In this document: in pieces, positions 6,348 to 12,242 of the stretch
Layout of the letters: each line of letters begins with the position of its first letter
How positions within the stretch are numbered: position 1 is the first letter of the stretch
Source of the DNA: Sphingomonas sp. CCH9-E2
GTDB taxonomy: Bacteria; Pseudomonadota; Alphaproteobacteria; Sphingomonadales; Sphingomonadaceae
Direction of reading: 5' to 3'
Length of the DNA: 14,290 bases
Assembly (NCBI RefSeq): GCF_001557215.1
Contig: NZ_LSJM01000355.1
Span: 1-14,290 of the forward strand
Program-made: the position numbers and the translations under genes
Notes under the pieces: generated by a model
What the model was told of the DNA's origin: nothing
The model's input: only the letters and a program-made list of their open reading frames with translations
Databases searched by the model: none

Positions 6348-6788
6348 ATGATGATCGAGAGACGCGAATTGCTGATGGCCGGCGCCGGCCTCGCCGCCGC
6401 TGGAACGCTGGCTGTGCCGGCGGCGGGGCAGCAGCATCGAATGGACGGGATGGCGATGTCGATGACGGACTGCATCGACGATTGCGTGGCTTCTCACCGC
6501 ATGTGCCTGGAGACCGCCGCCTGGCTGACCAAGCAAGGCGGCGCGTCAGCCACGGCGTCGCTGATCGCCATGCTGAACGACTGTGCGGAACTGTGCCAGG
6601 CGACCGCCAACTCGATGCTGCGCGAATCCTCCCTCCATACCATCCTGTGTCGCGCCTGCGCTGACGGCTGCGAACGATGTGCGCGGGAATGCCTGAGCCA
6701 CGTCGTGGGCGAGCGGATCAAGCGTTGCTCGGCTACCTGCAAGGATTGCGCCGCCAGCTGTCGGATGATGGCGGACATGGCCAGCTGA
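6348..6788 (+). CDS. Csp1-like four-helix bundle copper storage protein (Tat-exported)
   Basis: This 146-residue protein has a twin-arginine signal (ERRELLMAG, then a hydrophobic stretch to PAAG) and 14 cysteines in the mature part at C42, 46, 53, 79, 83, 101, 104, 108, 111, 115, 127, 131, 134 and 138. The CxxxC/CxxC spacing along amphipathic helices (DCIDDC, DCAELC, CRACADGCERCAREC, CSATCKDCAASC) is that of the Cys-rich four-helix copper storage proteins (Csp1/DUF326), which pack many Cu(I) ions inside the bundle. A Met-rich stretch (MDGMAMSMTD) follows the signal. Two adjacent ATGs (6348 and 6351) are possible; GGGAGG at 6339-6344 gives slightly better spacing for 6351. It lies 14 bp after the DUF1622 gene and closes the operon. 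It should store Cu(I) outside the cytoplasm. Confidence 0.88.
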   Translation: MMIERRELLMAGAGLAAAGTLAVPAAGQQHRMDGMAMSMTDCIDDCVASHRMCLETAAWLTKQGGASATASLIAMLNDCAELCQATANSMLRESSLHTILCRACADGCERCARECLSHVVGERIKRCSATCKDCAASCRMMADMAS

Positions 6789-6934
6789 GTGTCCTAGAAC
6801 GCGCCCAGGCGTAGTGGGGTCAAGCAGCTCCGGCACGATTGAAGCGATCCGTCGGCTCCACAATGTGGGACCGCTGCGAAGCTGGGTCGTACGGGCGCGA
6901 AAGCGGGACTGGTTAGGTATCGGCGGTAGCGCTT

Positions 6935-7438
6935 TTAGACTAGCCAGGCAGCGATCGCGCCAACCACCGACTTGGTTTCGGCAACGTCGCGGACTTGCAC
7001 GGTATCCAGCCCGAGGTGCTTGGCCGGATAATCATTTCCGCCCGGGAAGATCGCGTCACCGAAGAAGATCATCTTGTCGAGTGCGACGCCGGTCTGCTCG
7101 GAAAGGCGCTTGAGGCCATAGGCCTTGTCTATCCCTTCGCGCGTGATGTCGATCGATGTCGCCCCGCCGATATTGATGCCAAAGCCTGGCAGCAACGGCT
7201 GGAGCAGGGCCTGCAATCTCTTGCGCTTGGCGTGATCGGGATCCCACGTGTCCTTGGCCTCGAGCGGCGCTTGCTGACCGAGCGCGGAGAATGTGATCTG
7301 GCTGCCGCGATCCTCGATCTGCTCGCCCCAGATGTTCTCGTTTGCATAGCCCGCCTGCTCGACCGTCTTGGTTAGTGCTTCGCGGATGCGCTGGCTTTCG
7401 TCGCCGGTGAACAGATCGGCATAGATACGCGTCCATAC
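6935..7438 (-). pseudogene. 5'-truncated HAD-IIB phosphomannomutase-like gene
   Basis: Reading the - strand from about 7438 down to TAA at 6935-6937 gives about 167 residues beginning VWTRIYADLF and ending VVGAIAAWLV. INIGGATSIDITREGIDKAYGL and IFFGDAIFPGGNDYPA are the cap and C-terminal motifs of eukaryotic-type phosphomannomutase/HAD-IIB phosphatases. The N-terminal part with the catalytic DxDGT motif, about 80 residues, is missing, and an in-frame stop (7439-7441) lies directly upstream with no usable ATG in the early part. The remaining frame is undamaged, so the truncation looks recent. It is the only - strand gene here and marks a rearrangement junction between the copper storage operon and the small-protein cluster. 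Confidence 0.75.
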
Positions 7439-7442
7439 TTAA

Positions 7443-7470
7443 ACCCCGAGGCCTCCGACAAACCCGGGGC
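7443..7470 (-). terminator. Possible hairpin next to the truncated gene
   Basis: On the - strand CCCCGGG and CTCGGGG flank a roughly 13-nt loop and are followed by TTTAAG. The stem is only about 5 clean base pairs. It could be a leftward terminator of a lost neighbour, now abutting the truncated reading frame. Weak evidence. Confidence 0.25.
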
Positions 7471-7778
7471 GGTTCAAGTTGATCAATAATCAGCCAGGCG
7501 AGCGTTCAATCACTGCGGCACCGATCCGAGTGAGCGTCTATTCCGACAATTTAGCCTGGGCCAGTCCGAGTGGCTGGTTCGGCGGTGGGCCTTGCCACGA
7601 TCGCGCCGAAGCAAAAGCGGCGTGCGATTTACGTTTCGCTGTTCGCCAACTGCAGCAGGCGGCGTCGCTTTGCAGTGCTCGGGCTAGGCGGAGGCTTTGA
7701 TGGCCGCCGTCTTCGGCCATCCGCGCCCAGCTTTTGCTAGTAGCCGAACTAAAGCGGACATTGCAGGCTGACCGCCAG

Positions 7779-7797
7779 CTTCGCAAATTACGTATAC
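7779..7797 (+). promoter_or_regulatory. CGnAAnttACGTATAC element, copy 2
   Basis: CTTCGCAAATTACGTATAC contains the same TTACGTATAC decamer as the site at 8408. TATACT (7793-7798) would be a good -10 box. CTGACC (7768-7773) is 19 bp upstream, a longer spacing than usual for the housekeeping sigma factor. The element ends about 106 bp before the TTG start at 7904. Confidence 0.5.
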
Positions 7798-7831
7798 TGC
7801 CACCTCCAGGCCGATACCATCTCAACGGCAA

Positions 7832-7874
7832 GCTCCCTGGGGAGCGAGAATCGACCGGGCATGTGTCCGGTCGA
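7832..7874 (+). promoter_or_regulatory. Two leader hairpins upstream of the 7904 gene
   Basis: GCTCC (7832-7836) pairs with GGAGC (7841-7845). TCGACCGG (7851-7858) pairs perfectly with CCGGTCGA (7867-7874) around an 8-nt loop. Both lie between the predicted promoter and the TTG start. The left arm sequence TCGACCGGGCA also occurs at 8480-8490 in the leader of the 8517 gene, without its partner arm. They may affect mRNA stability or translation. Confidence 0.35.
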
Positions 7875-7903
7875 ACTGAAACTCAGACTTGAAGGAATCA
7901 TAT

Positions 7904-8194
7904 TTGCGCAAGAAAGCAGCGATTATCGCTTCGCTCGCAGCCTTTGGCGTCCTTGCCGTCGGCGCCGGGCCAGTTCTCGCCGATGGGATGCCGCCGGGCA
8001 TGCCCGACCTTGAACAGACGCTCAAGGCGAAGCCGGCGCCGGCTCGGTCCGACACGGCCCAGATGCAAGGAATGCGACACCGCGAAGTACGGATGCACGG
8101 TGAGATGATGCAGGACCATCGGATCGCTATGCGGGAGATGGGAACCCAGGACGGAGCCTCCCGCATGTTGCATAGGTCGCGGGGCGGTTGCTGA
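7904..8194 (+). CDS. Small secreted Met/His-rich protein (TTG start)
   Basis: This 96-residue protein begins at TTG 7904, chosen because GAAGGA lies 7 bases upstream and the signal peptide (LRKKAAIIAS... PVLA/DG, cleavage near residue 26) starts there; an in-frame TTG at 7889 has no such site. The mature protein is GMPPGMPDL at its N-terminus, then Met/His-rich (MQGMRHREVRMHGEMMQDHRIAMREMG) and ends in GGC. The composition suggests a periplasmic copper-binding protein. An ACGTATAC element upstream and a strong hairpin terminator downstream make it a single-gene unit. No family is recognised. Confidence 0.7.
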   Translation: MRKKAAIIASLAAFGVLAVGAGPVLADGMPPGMPDLEQTLKAKPAPARSDTAQMQGMRHREVRMHGEMMQDHRIAMREMGTQDGASRMLHRSRGGC

Positions 8195-8263
8195 CCCTGC
8201 ATTAAGCCAGCTCCGACCACGAGGCTGGGCGGCCAACGACCGTGGCCTAGTTCAACCGCAGCT

Positions 8264-8293
8264 TTGGCCCGCCGTTCTCCCACGGCGGGCCAA
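8264..8293 (+). terminator. Strong hairpin terminator after the 7904 gene
   Basis: TTGGCCCGCCG (8264-8274) pairs perfectly with CGGCGGGCCAA (8283-8293) around an 8-nt loop, giving an 11-bp stem, followed by TTGGCTTTTG. It lies 69 nt after the stop codon at 8194. Its stem core GGCCCGCCG/CGGCGGGCC is the same as in the terminator at 8953-8979. Confidence 0.65.
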
Positions 8294-8345
8294 TTGGCTT
8301 TTGCACTTCGCTGCCGGCCGCCATCAAGCGGGATCATGAATTCGC

Positions 8346-8377
8346 TTGAACTTGGGCCATGGTCCACCCCGCACGAT
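8346..8377 (+). promoter_or_regulatory. Second MerR-type promoter/operator
   Basis: TTGAAC (8346-8351) and CACGAT (8372-8377) are separated by 20 bp with TGGGCCATGGTCCA (8353-8366) between them. This differs from the palindrome at 1390-1403 in one base and has exactly the same position relative to the -35. The site precedes the Met/His-rich gene at 8517 by about 140 bp, so the MerR regulator at 1427 probably controls it too. Confidence 0.65.
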
Positions 8378-8407
8378 CCCGCTCATGCTTGTCGCGATCC
8401 AAAGCGG

Positions 8408-8426
8408 ATTCGTAAGTTACGTATAC
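8408..8426 (+). promoter_or_regulatory. CGnAAnttACGTATAC element, copy 3
   Basis: ATTCGTAAGTTACGTATAC shares TTACGTATAC with the copy at 7779. TATACA (8422-8427) could be a -10 box. It lies 31 bp downstream of the MerR-type -10 box and 90 bp upstream of the ATG at 8517, so this gene appears to have two tandem regulatory inputs. Confidence 0.5.
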
Positions 8427-8516
8427 AGACTGCGTCTCGCTAGCAGCATTGAAGCTTCGGAATTGCCGGGATCGGAACGTCGACCGGGCAACAGGACGAA
8501 CACTCGGAGACCCTCA

Positions 8517-8915
8517 ATGCGACAGACGACATTTCGCGCGGCGACCATCAGCCTCTTCGCGACGCTAACCTTCGCCGCCGGCACCGCTCTCGCCCAGTCG
8601 ACGCCCGCGCCCGCGCAGACTGCGCCGGCCCATGCCCACCAGCAGGGCATGGATCATGGCGGGCAGCAGATGCACGATCAGATGATGAAGGATCATCAGG
8701 CCGGCGCGCAGAAGCAGCAGCGGCAACCGGCCCAGCAGGATCAACAGGGCATGTCGGGGATGGCCGGCATGTCCGGCGGGTCGCCTGCATCGAACGGCTC
8801 GGGCATGGCCGGTAAGGCGAAGAGTGGCTGCTGCAAGATGCCGATGAAGAAGGCCAAGCCGGCCGCGAAGAAGACCGCCAAGCCCATGGCCGACAAGCCG
8901 ATGAGCGACATGTGA
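8517..8915 (+). CDS. Secreted Met/His/Gln-rich protein with lysine-rich tail
   Basis: This 132-residue protein has a clear signal peptide (MRQTTFRAATISLFATLTF... ALA/QS, cleavage near residue 26). The ATG at 8517 is preceded by CGGAGA; the frame remains open upstream through regulatory DNA and should not be extended. The mature part contains HAHQQGMDHGGQQMHDQMMKDHQ, a Gln-rich stretch, MSGMAGMSGGS, a SGCCKMPMKK motif with adjacent cysteines, and an Ala/Lys/Met tail ending MADKPMSDM. The Met, His and CC residues suggest high-capacity copper binding in the periplasm. No named family is recognised. It carries both a MerR-type operator and an ACGTATAC element upstream and a double hairpin downstream. 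Confidence 0.75.
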   Translation: MRQTTFRAATISLFATLTFAAGTALAQSTPAPAQTAPAHAHQQGMDHGGQQMHDQMMKDHQAGAQKQQRQPAQQDQQGMSGMAGMSGGSPASNGSGMAGKAKSGCCKMPMKKAKPAAKKTAKPMADKPMSDM

Positions 8916-8921
8916 AGTTTC

Positions 8922-8950
8922 CAGCCCCGATAAAACACCCCCCGGGGCTG
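8922..8950 (+). terminator. First hairpin after the 8517 gene
   Basis: CAGCCCCG (8922-8929) pairs with CGGGGCTG (8943-8950) around a 13-nt loop. It begins 7 nt after the stop codon and is directly followed by the stronger hairpin at 8953. Confidence 0.45.
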
Positions 8951-8952
8951 AG

Positions 8953-8979
8953 GGCCCGCCGCCGCCCCCGCGGCGGGCC
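8953..8979 (+). terminator. Second, strong hairpin after the 8517 gene
   Basis: GGCCCGCCGC (8953-8962) pairs perfectly with GCGGCGGGCC (8970-8979), a 10-bp GC stem with a 7-nt loop, followed by AGTTCTTTG. It is a likely intrinsic terminator and shares its stem core with the one at 8264-8293. Confidence 0.6.
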
Positions 8980-9064
8980 AGTTCTTTGACGATGCCCAGC
9001 GTCGCCCCGTGCTCCCAACTTTCAAAGCCGGGACCGAGCAACTGACGTGAGAGAGGAAACAGTG

Positions 9065-9394
9065 ATGCGAAAACATCTTGGCGTCGGTGCTGCTGTTGGC
9101 TTTCTGCTCTTTGGCAGCACGCCGCTCCTCGCACAGGGTATCGGCCATAGCTTGTTCATGCGCGGCAAGATCGTCCGTACGGATGCGGGCGGCACAGTGG
9201 CCTGCCTGGGCAAAGCCGATGGCGCGCACATCGGGCAGATACTCGAAGTCTATCACGCAACGCCGCGCCACCGCCGCCTTGTCGGTCATGTCGAAGTCGA
9301 CCAGATTTTCGACGACCATTACGCTCATTTCCGCGTGAGGGACGGGACGCTTCAGAAAGGCGATTGGGTGAGCCTAAAGCGCTTCCGGGCGTAA
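9065..9394 (+). CDS. Small secreted protein, paralogue of the 927 gene
   Basis: This 109-residue protein has a signal peptide (MRKHLGVGAAVGFLLFG... LLA/QG). ATG 9065 is chosen because GAGAGG (9051-9056) is well placed; an in-frame GTG at 9047 would put charged residues before the signal. The mature part parallels the 927 protein throughout: QGIGH, FMRGKIV, GGTVACLGKADGA, GQILEVYH, RRLVGHVEVDQIFDDHYAH, VRDGTLQKGDWVSL. The single cysteine is C47 in both. The insert between LEVY and RxLVGH is shorter here. It has no known family; a small beta-barrel periplasmic fold is plausible. The 149-bp gap before it holds two hairpins, so it probably has its own promoter, but I see no ACGTATAC copy there. 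Confidence 0.8.
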   Translation: MRKHLGVGAAVGFLLFGSTPLLAQGIGHSLFMRGKIVRTDAGGTVACLGKADGAHIGQILEVYHATPRHRRLVGHVEVDQIFDDHYAHFRVRDGTLQKGDWVSLKRFRA

Positions 9395-9499
9395 CGCCAG
9401 AATTGGAATGCCAAGCGCCGCCCTCCCCAAAAGAAGAATCAGCCGAGTAGCGTGTCTCGGCATAATTCCGATCATGCGTGCGCGAATAGGTTCGGGAGT

Positions 9500-9515
9500 C
9501 GATGAATACTCATCG
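9500..9515 (+). repeat. Short inverted repeat in the 9395-9645 gap
   Basis: CGATGA and TCATCG flank ATAC. The 251-bp gap before the aldehyde dehydrogenase gene otherwise holds only the degenerate element at 9571. The repeat could be a regulator site, but this is only suggestive. Confidence 0.25.
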
Positions 9516-9570
9516 GCTCCGTTGGCGTGTCTGACACTCAAAGCCCGCGACACCGATGCCAGACTAACTT

Positions 9571-9589
9571 CTGCGGAACTTACTTATAG
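9571..9589 (+). promoter_or_regulatory. CGnAAnttACGTATAC-like element, copy 4 (degenerate)
   Basis: CTGCGGAACTTACTTATAG matches the shared pattern of the other three copies at most positions, with T for G and G for C in the ACGTATAC core. It ends 56 bp upstream of the aldehyde dehydrogenase ATG and would place that gene, and perhaps the following adh-copA-copB genes, under the same control. Confidence 0.4.
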
Positions 9590-9645
9590 GCCGCCCGGGC
9601 AAAGAGATTACTCCGTCAGGCCATCGATAGAGATGGAGTCAGGTT

Positions 9646-11166
9646 ATGTTCGAGAAGGCGATCGGGACCATTAACGCGGCGGCCTCCTTCCGACACCGCT
9701 ATGATAATTTCATCGGTGGTCGATGGAGCGCTCCTGCGAGCGGCGAGTATTTCGCGGACACGAGCCCGATCAATGGCGCCCAGATCGCCGAGTTCGCGCT
9801 GTCGACGCCGGAAGATGTCGAGCGCGCGCTCGATGCGGCGCACGCCGCCAAGGATCAATGGGCAAGGATCGCGCCCGCCGAACGCGCCAGGATTCTCAAT
9901 CGCGTCGCCGACCGGCTCGAAGACAATCTGGAGTTGCTGGCACTTGCCGAGACGATCGACAATGGCAAGCCGATCCGCGAGACGCGCGCTGCCGACGTGC
10001 CGCTCGCGATCGACCATTTCCGCTACTTCGCCGGCTGCATCCGGGCGGAGGAAGGCGGCATCTCGACGATCGATGCGGACACCATCGCCTATCATTTCCG
10101 CGAGCCGCTCGGCGTCGTCGGCCAGATCATCCCGTGGAACTTCCCGCTGCTGATGGCGGCGTGGAAGATCGCCCCGGCGCTGGCGGCGGGCAACTGCACC
10201 GTCATCAAACCCGCATCCCAGACGCCGCTCACCTTGCTGATGTTCGCCGAGCTCACCGCCGACATCCTGCCGCCCGGCGTGCTCAATGTCGTTACCGGCC
10301 CGGGACGGACCGTCGGCCAGGCGATCGCCGCCAATCCGCGCATCGCCAAGGTCTCGTTCACCGGCGAGACCGTCACCGGCAAGCAGATCATGCATGCGGC
10401 CGCCGACCATCTGATCCCCCAGACTATGGAGCTTGGCGGCAAGTCGCCGAACATCTTCATGGCGGACGTGCTCGACGACGACGATGCCTTCTTCAACAAG
10501 GCGCTCGAAGGCTTTACTTTGTTCGCGTTCAACAAGGGCGAGGTCTGCACCTGCCCGTCGCGTGCGCTGATCCATGAGTCGATCTTCGACCGCTTCATCG
10601 AGCGCGCCGTGGCGCGCGTCGCCGCGATCCGCCAGGGCGATCCGCTCGACCCCTCGGTCCAGGTCGGCGCGCAGGCGTCGGAGGACCAGCTCCACAAGAT
10701 CCTGGGCTATATCGATATCGGCAAGGCCGAGGGCGCGCAGTGTCTGGTCGGTGGCGCCAGGGCGCTGCCGGGCGGTGCGCTCGACCAGGGCTATTTCGTG
10801 CAGCCGACGGTGTTCGTGGGTCAGAACCACATGCGCATCTTCCAGGAGGAGATCTTCGGTCCCGTCCTGTCGGTCACCACCTTCAAGACGGTCGAGGAGG
10901 CGATCGCACTTGCCAACGACACCGCCTACGGTCTTGGCGCGGGCGTCTGGACCCGGAGCGGCAACACCGCCTACCGGCTCGGCCGCGCGATCGAGGCCGG
11001 GCGGGTCTGGACCAACTGCTATCATCAGTACCCCGCCCATGCCGCCTTCGGCGGATACAAGGCGTCGGGCTTCGGGCGTGAAAATCACCGGATGATGCTC
11101 GACCATTATCAGCAGACCAAGAACCTGCTCGTCTCCTATGACGAGCACGCGCTCGGCCTGTTCTGA
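9646..11166 (+). CDS. NAD(P)+-dependent aldehyde dehydrogenase, AcoD/ExaC/AldB type
   Basis: This 506-residue enzyme has the full length of the AcoD-type acetaldehyde dehydrogenases. Visible motifs are IPWNFPLLM with N165, K188 in VIKPA, the FTGE coenzyme loop (238-241), the general base E262 in MELGGKSPN, and the nucleophile C301 in [16 protein letters not shown] and the C-terminal [15 protein letters not shown]...QQTKNLL blocks are also conserved. It oxidises aldehydes such as acetaldehyde to acids with NAD(P)+ in the cytoplasm. GGAG (9634-9637) precedes the ATG. It is followed after 25 bp by an alcohol dehydrogenase, forming an alcohol-to-acid pair, and then by copA. Its exact substrate cannot be read from sequence. 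Confidence 0.93.
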   Translation: MFEKAIGTINAAASFRHRYDNFIGGRWSAPASGEYFADTSPINGAQIAEFALSTPEDVERALDAAHAAKDQWARIAPAERARILNRVADRLEDNLELLALAETIDNGKPIRETRAADVPLAIDHFRYFAGCIRAEEGGISTIDADTIAYHFREPLGVVGQIIPWNFPLLMAAWKIAPALAAGNCTVIKPASQTPLTLLMFAELTADILPPGVLNVVTGPGRTVGQAIAANPRIAKVSFTGETVTGKQIMHAAADHLIPQTMELGGKSPNIFMADVLDDDDAFFNKALEGFTLFAFNKGEVCTCPSRALIHESIFDRFIERAVARVAAIRQGDPLDPSVQVGAQASEDQLHKILGYIDIGKAEGAQCLVGGARALPGGALDQGYFVQPTVFVGQNHMRIFQEEIFGPVLSVTTFKTVEEAIALANDTAYGLGAGVWTRSGNTAYRLGRAIEAGRVWTNCYHQYPAHAAFGGYKASGFGRENHRMMLDHYQQTKNLLVSYDEHALGLF

Positions 11167-11191
11167 CCCCTCGCTCAAAGGAGAAGCGGAC

Positions 11192-12217
11192 ATGGCGAAA
11201 ACCATGAAGGCGGCGGTCGTCCGCGAATTCGGCAAGCCCCTGGTCATCGAGGAGGCGCCGATCCCGGCGGTCGGCCCCGGGCAGATCCTGGTCAAGATTG
11301 CGGCAACCGGCGTGTGCCATACCGACCTGCACGCGGCAGAAGGAGACTGGCCGGTCAAGCCCAACCCGCCCTTCATTCCTGGCCATGAAGGCGTCGGGCA
11401 TGTCGCCGCCGTCGGTGCAGGCGTCACCCATGTGAAGGAAGGCGACCGGGTCGGTGTGCCCTGGCTCTACACCGCCTGCGGGCACTGCGTGCATTGCCTG
11501 GGTGGCTGGGAGACGCTTTGCCACGAACAGCAGAACACCGGCTATTCGGTCAATGGCAGCTTTGCCGAATATGTCCTCGCCGATCCCAACTATGTTGGTC
11601 ACCTTCCCGACAATGTCGACTTCCTCGACATTGCGCCGATCCTCTGCGCGGGCGTCACCGTCTACAAGGGATTGAAGGCCACCGAGGCCCGACCCGGCGA
11701 GTGGGTGGTCGTCTCCGGCATTGGCGGGCTCGGCCACATGGCGGTGCAATATGCCCGAGCCATGGGTCTCAATGTGGCCGCGGTCGACATCGACGATAGC
11801 AAGCTCGACCTCGCTACACGCCTTGGCGCCACACTGACGGTCAACGCGCGCAACGAGGACCCTTCGGCAGCGCTCAAGAAAGCCATTGGCGGCGCGCACG
11901 GGGCGCTGGTGACCGCCGTTTCGCCCAAGGCGTTCCAGCAGGCGCTCGGCATGGTCCGGCGCGGCGGCACGGTCGCGCTCAACGGCCTGCCGCCGGGCGA
12001 CTTCCCGTTGTCGATCTTCGACACCGTGCTGAACGGCATTACCGTGCGCGGCTCGATCGTTGGCACGCGGCTCGATCTGCTCGAGGCACTGGCGTTCGCC
12101 GGCGAGGGCAAGGTCAAGGCCACGGTCCATGCGGACAGGCTCGAGAACATCAACGACGTCTTCTCCCGCATGCATCATGGCGACATCGAGGGCCGGATCG
12201 TCCTCGACCTCGCCTGA
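11192..12217 (+). CDS. adhP: Zinc-dependent alcohol dehydrogenase, AdhP type
   Basis: This 341-residue medium-chain dehydrogenase starts at ATG 11192 behind AAAGGAGA; the frame open from 11138 overlaps the aldehyde dehydrogenase and is not used. Catalytic zinc ligands are C42 (GVCHTDLH), H65 with E66 (PGHEGVG) and C152 (PILCAGVT). Structural zinc ligands are C96, C99, C102 and C110 ([16 protein letters not shown]). The Rossmann motif GIGGLG (176-181) is followed by an acidic residue (D199), which favours NAD+ over NADP+. It interconverts primary alcohols and aldehydes and would feed the aldehyde dehydrogenase upstream. Only 25 bp separate it from copA downstream, so the four genes from 9646 onward are probably cotranscribed. 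Confidence 0.93.
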   Translation: MAKTMKAAVVREFGKPLVIEEAPIPAVGPGQILVKIAATGVCHTDLHAAEGDWPVKPNPPFIPGHEGVGHVAAVGAGVTHVKEGDRVGVPWLYTACGHCVHCLGGWETLCHEQQNTGYSVNGSFAEYVLADPNYVGHLPDNVDFLDIAPILCAGVTVYKGLKATEARPGEWVVVSGIGGLGHMAVQYARAMGLNVAAVDIDDSKLDLATRLGATLTVNARNEDPSAALKKAIGGAHGALVTAVSPKAFQQALGMVRRGGTVALNGLPPGDFPLSIFDTVLNGITVRGSIVGTRLDLLEALAFAGEGKVKATVHADRLENINDVFSRMHHGDIEGRIVLDLA

Positions 12218-12242
12218 AGCCGACTTCGCGAAAGTACAGTTC

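Larger units (their letters stand above)
7471..7903 (+). other. Intergenic region and structured leader of the 7904 gene
   Basis: No convincing gene was found in this 433 bp stretch. Open frames on both strands (7479-7700 +, 7538-7831 -) lack ribosome binding sites and recognisable motifs. The region carries an ACGTATAC element (7779-7797) and two hairpins in the likely leader: GCTCC/GGAGC (7832-7845) and TCGACCGG/CCGGTCGA (7851-7874). Confidence 0.45.

Noticed and set aside
7538..7831. - strand 97-codon open frame in the 7471-7903 gap
   Set aside because: It has no ribosome binding site, domain or signal peptide, and it crosses the ACGTATAC element and likely promoter of the 7904 gene.
8346..8516. 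N-terminal extension of the 8517 protein by 57 residues
   Set aside because: The extension would translate through the MerR-type promoter and the ACGTATAC element and would bury the signal peptide.
9408..9674. + strand 88-codon open frame before the aldehyde dehydrogenase
   Set aside because: It overlaps the aldehyde dehydrogenase start in another frame, has no signal or domain, and contains the regulatory element at 9571.
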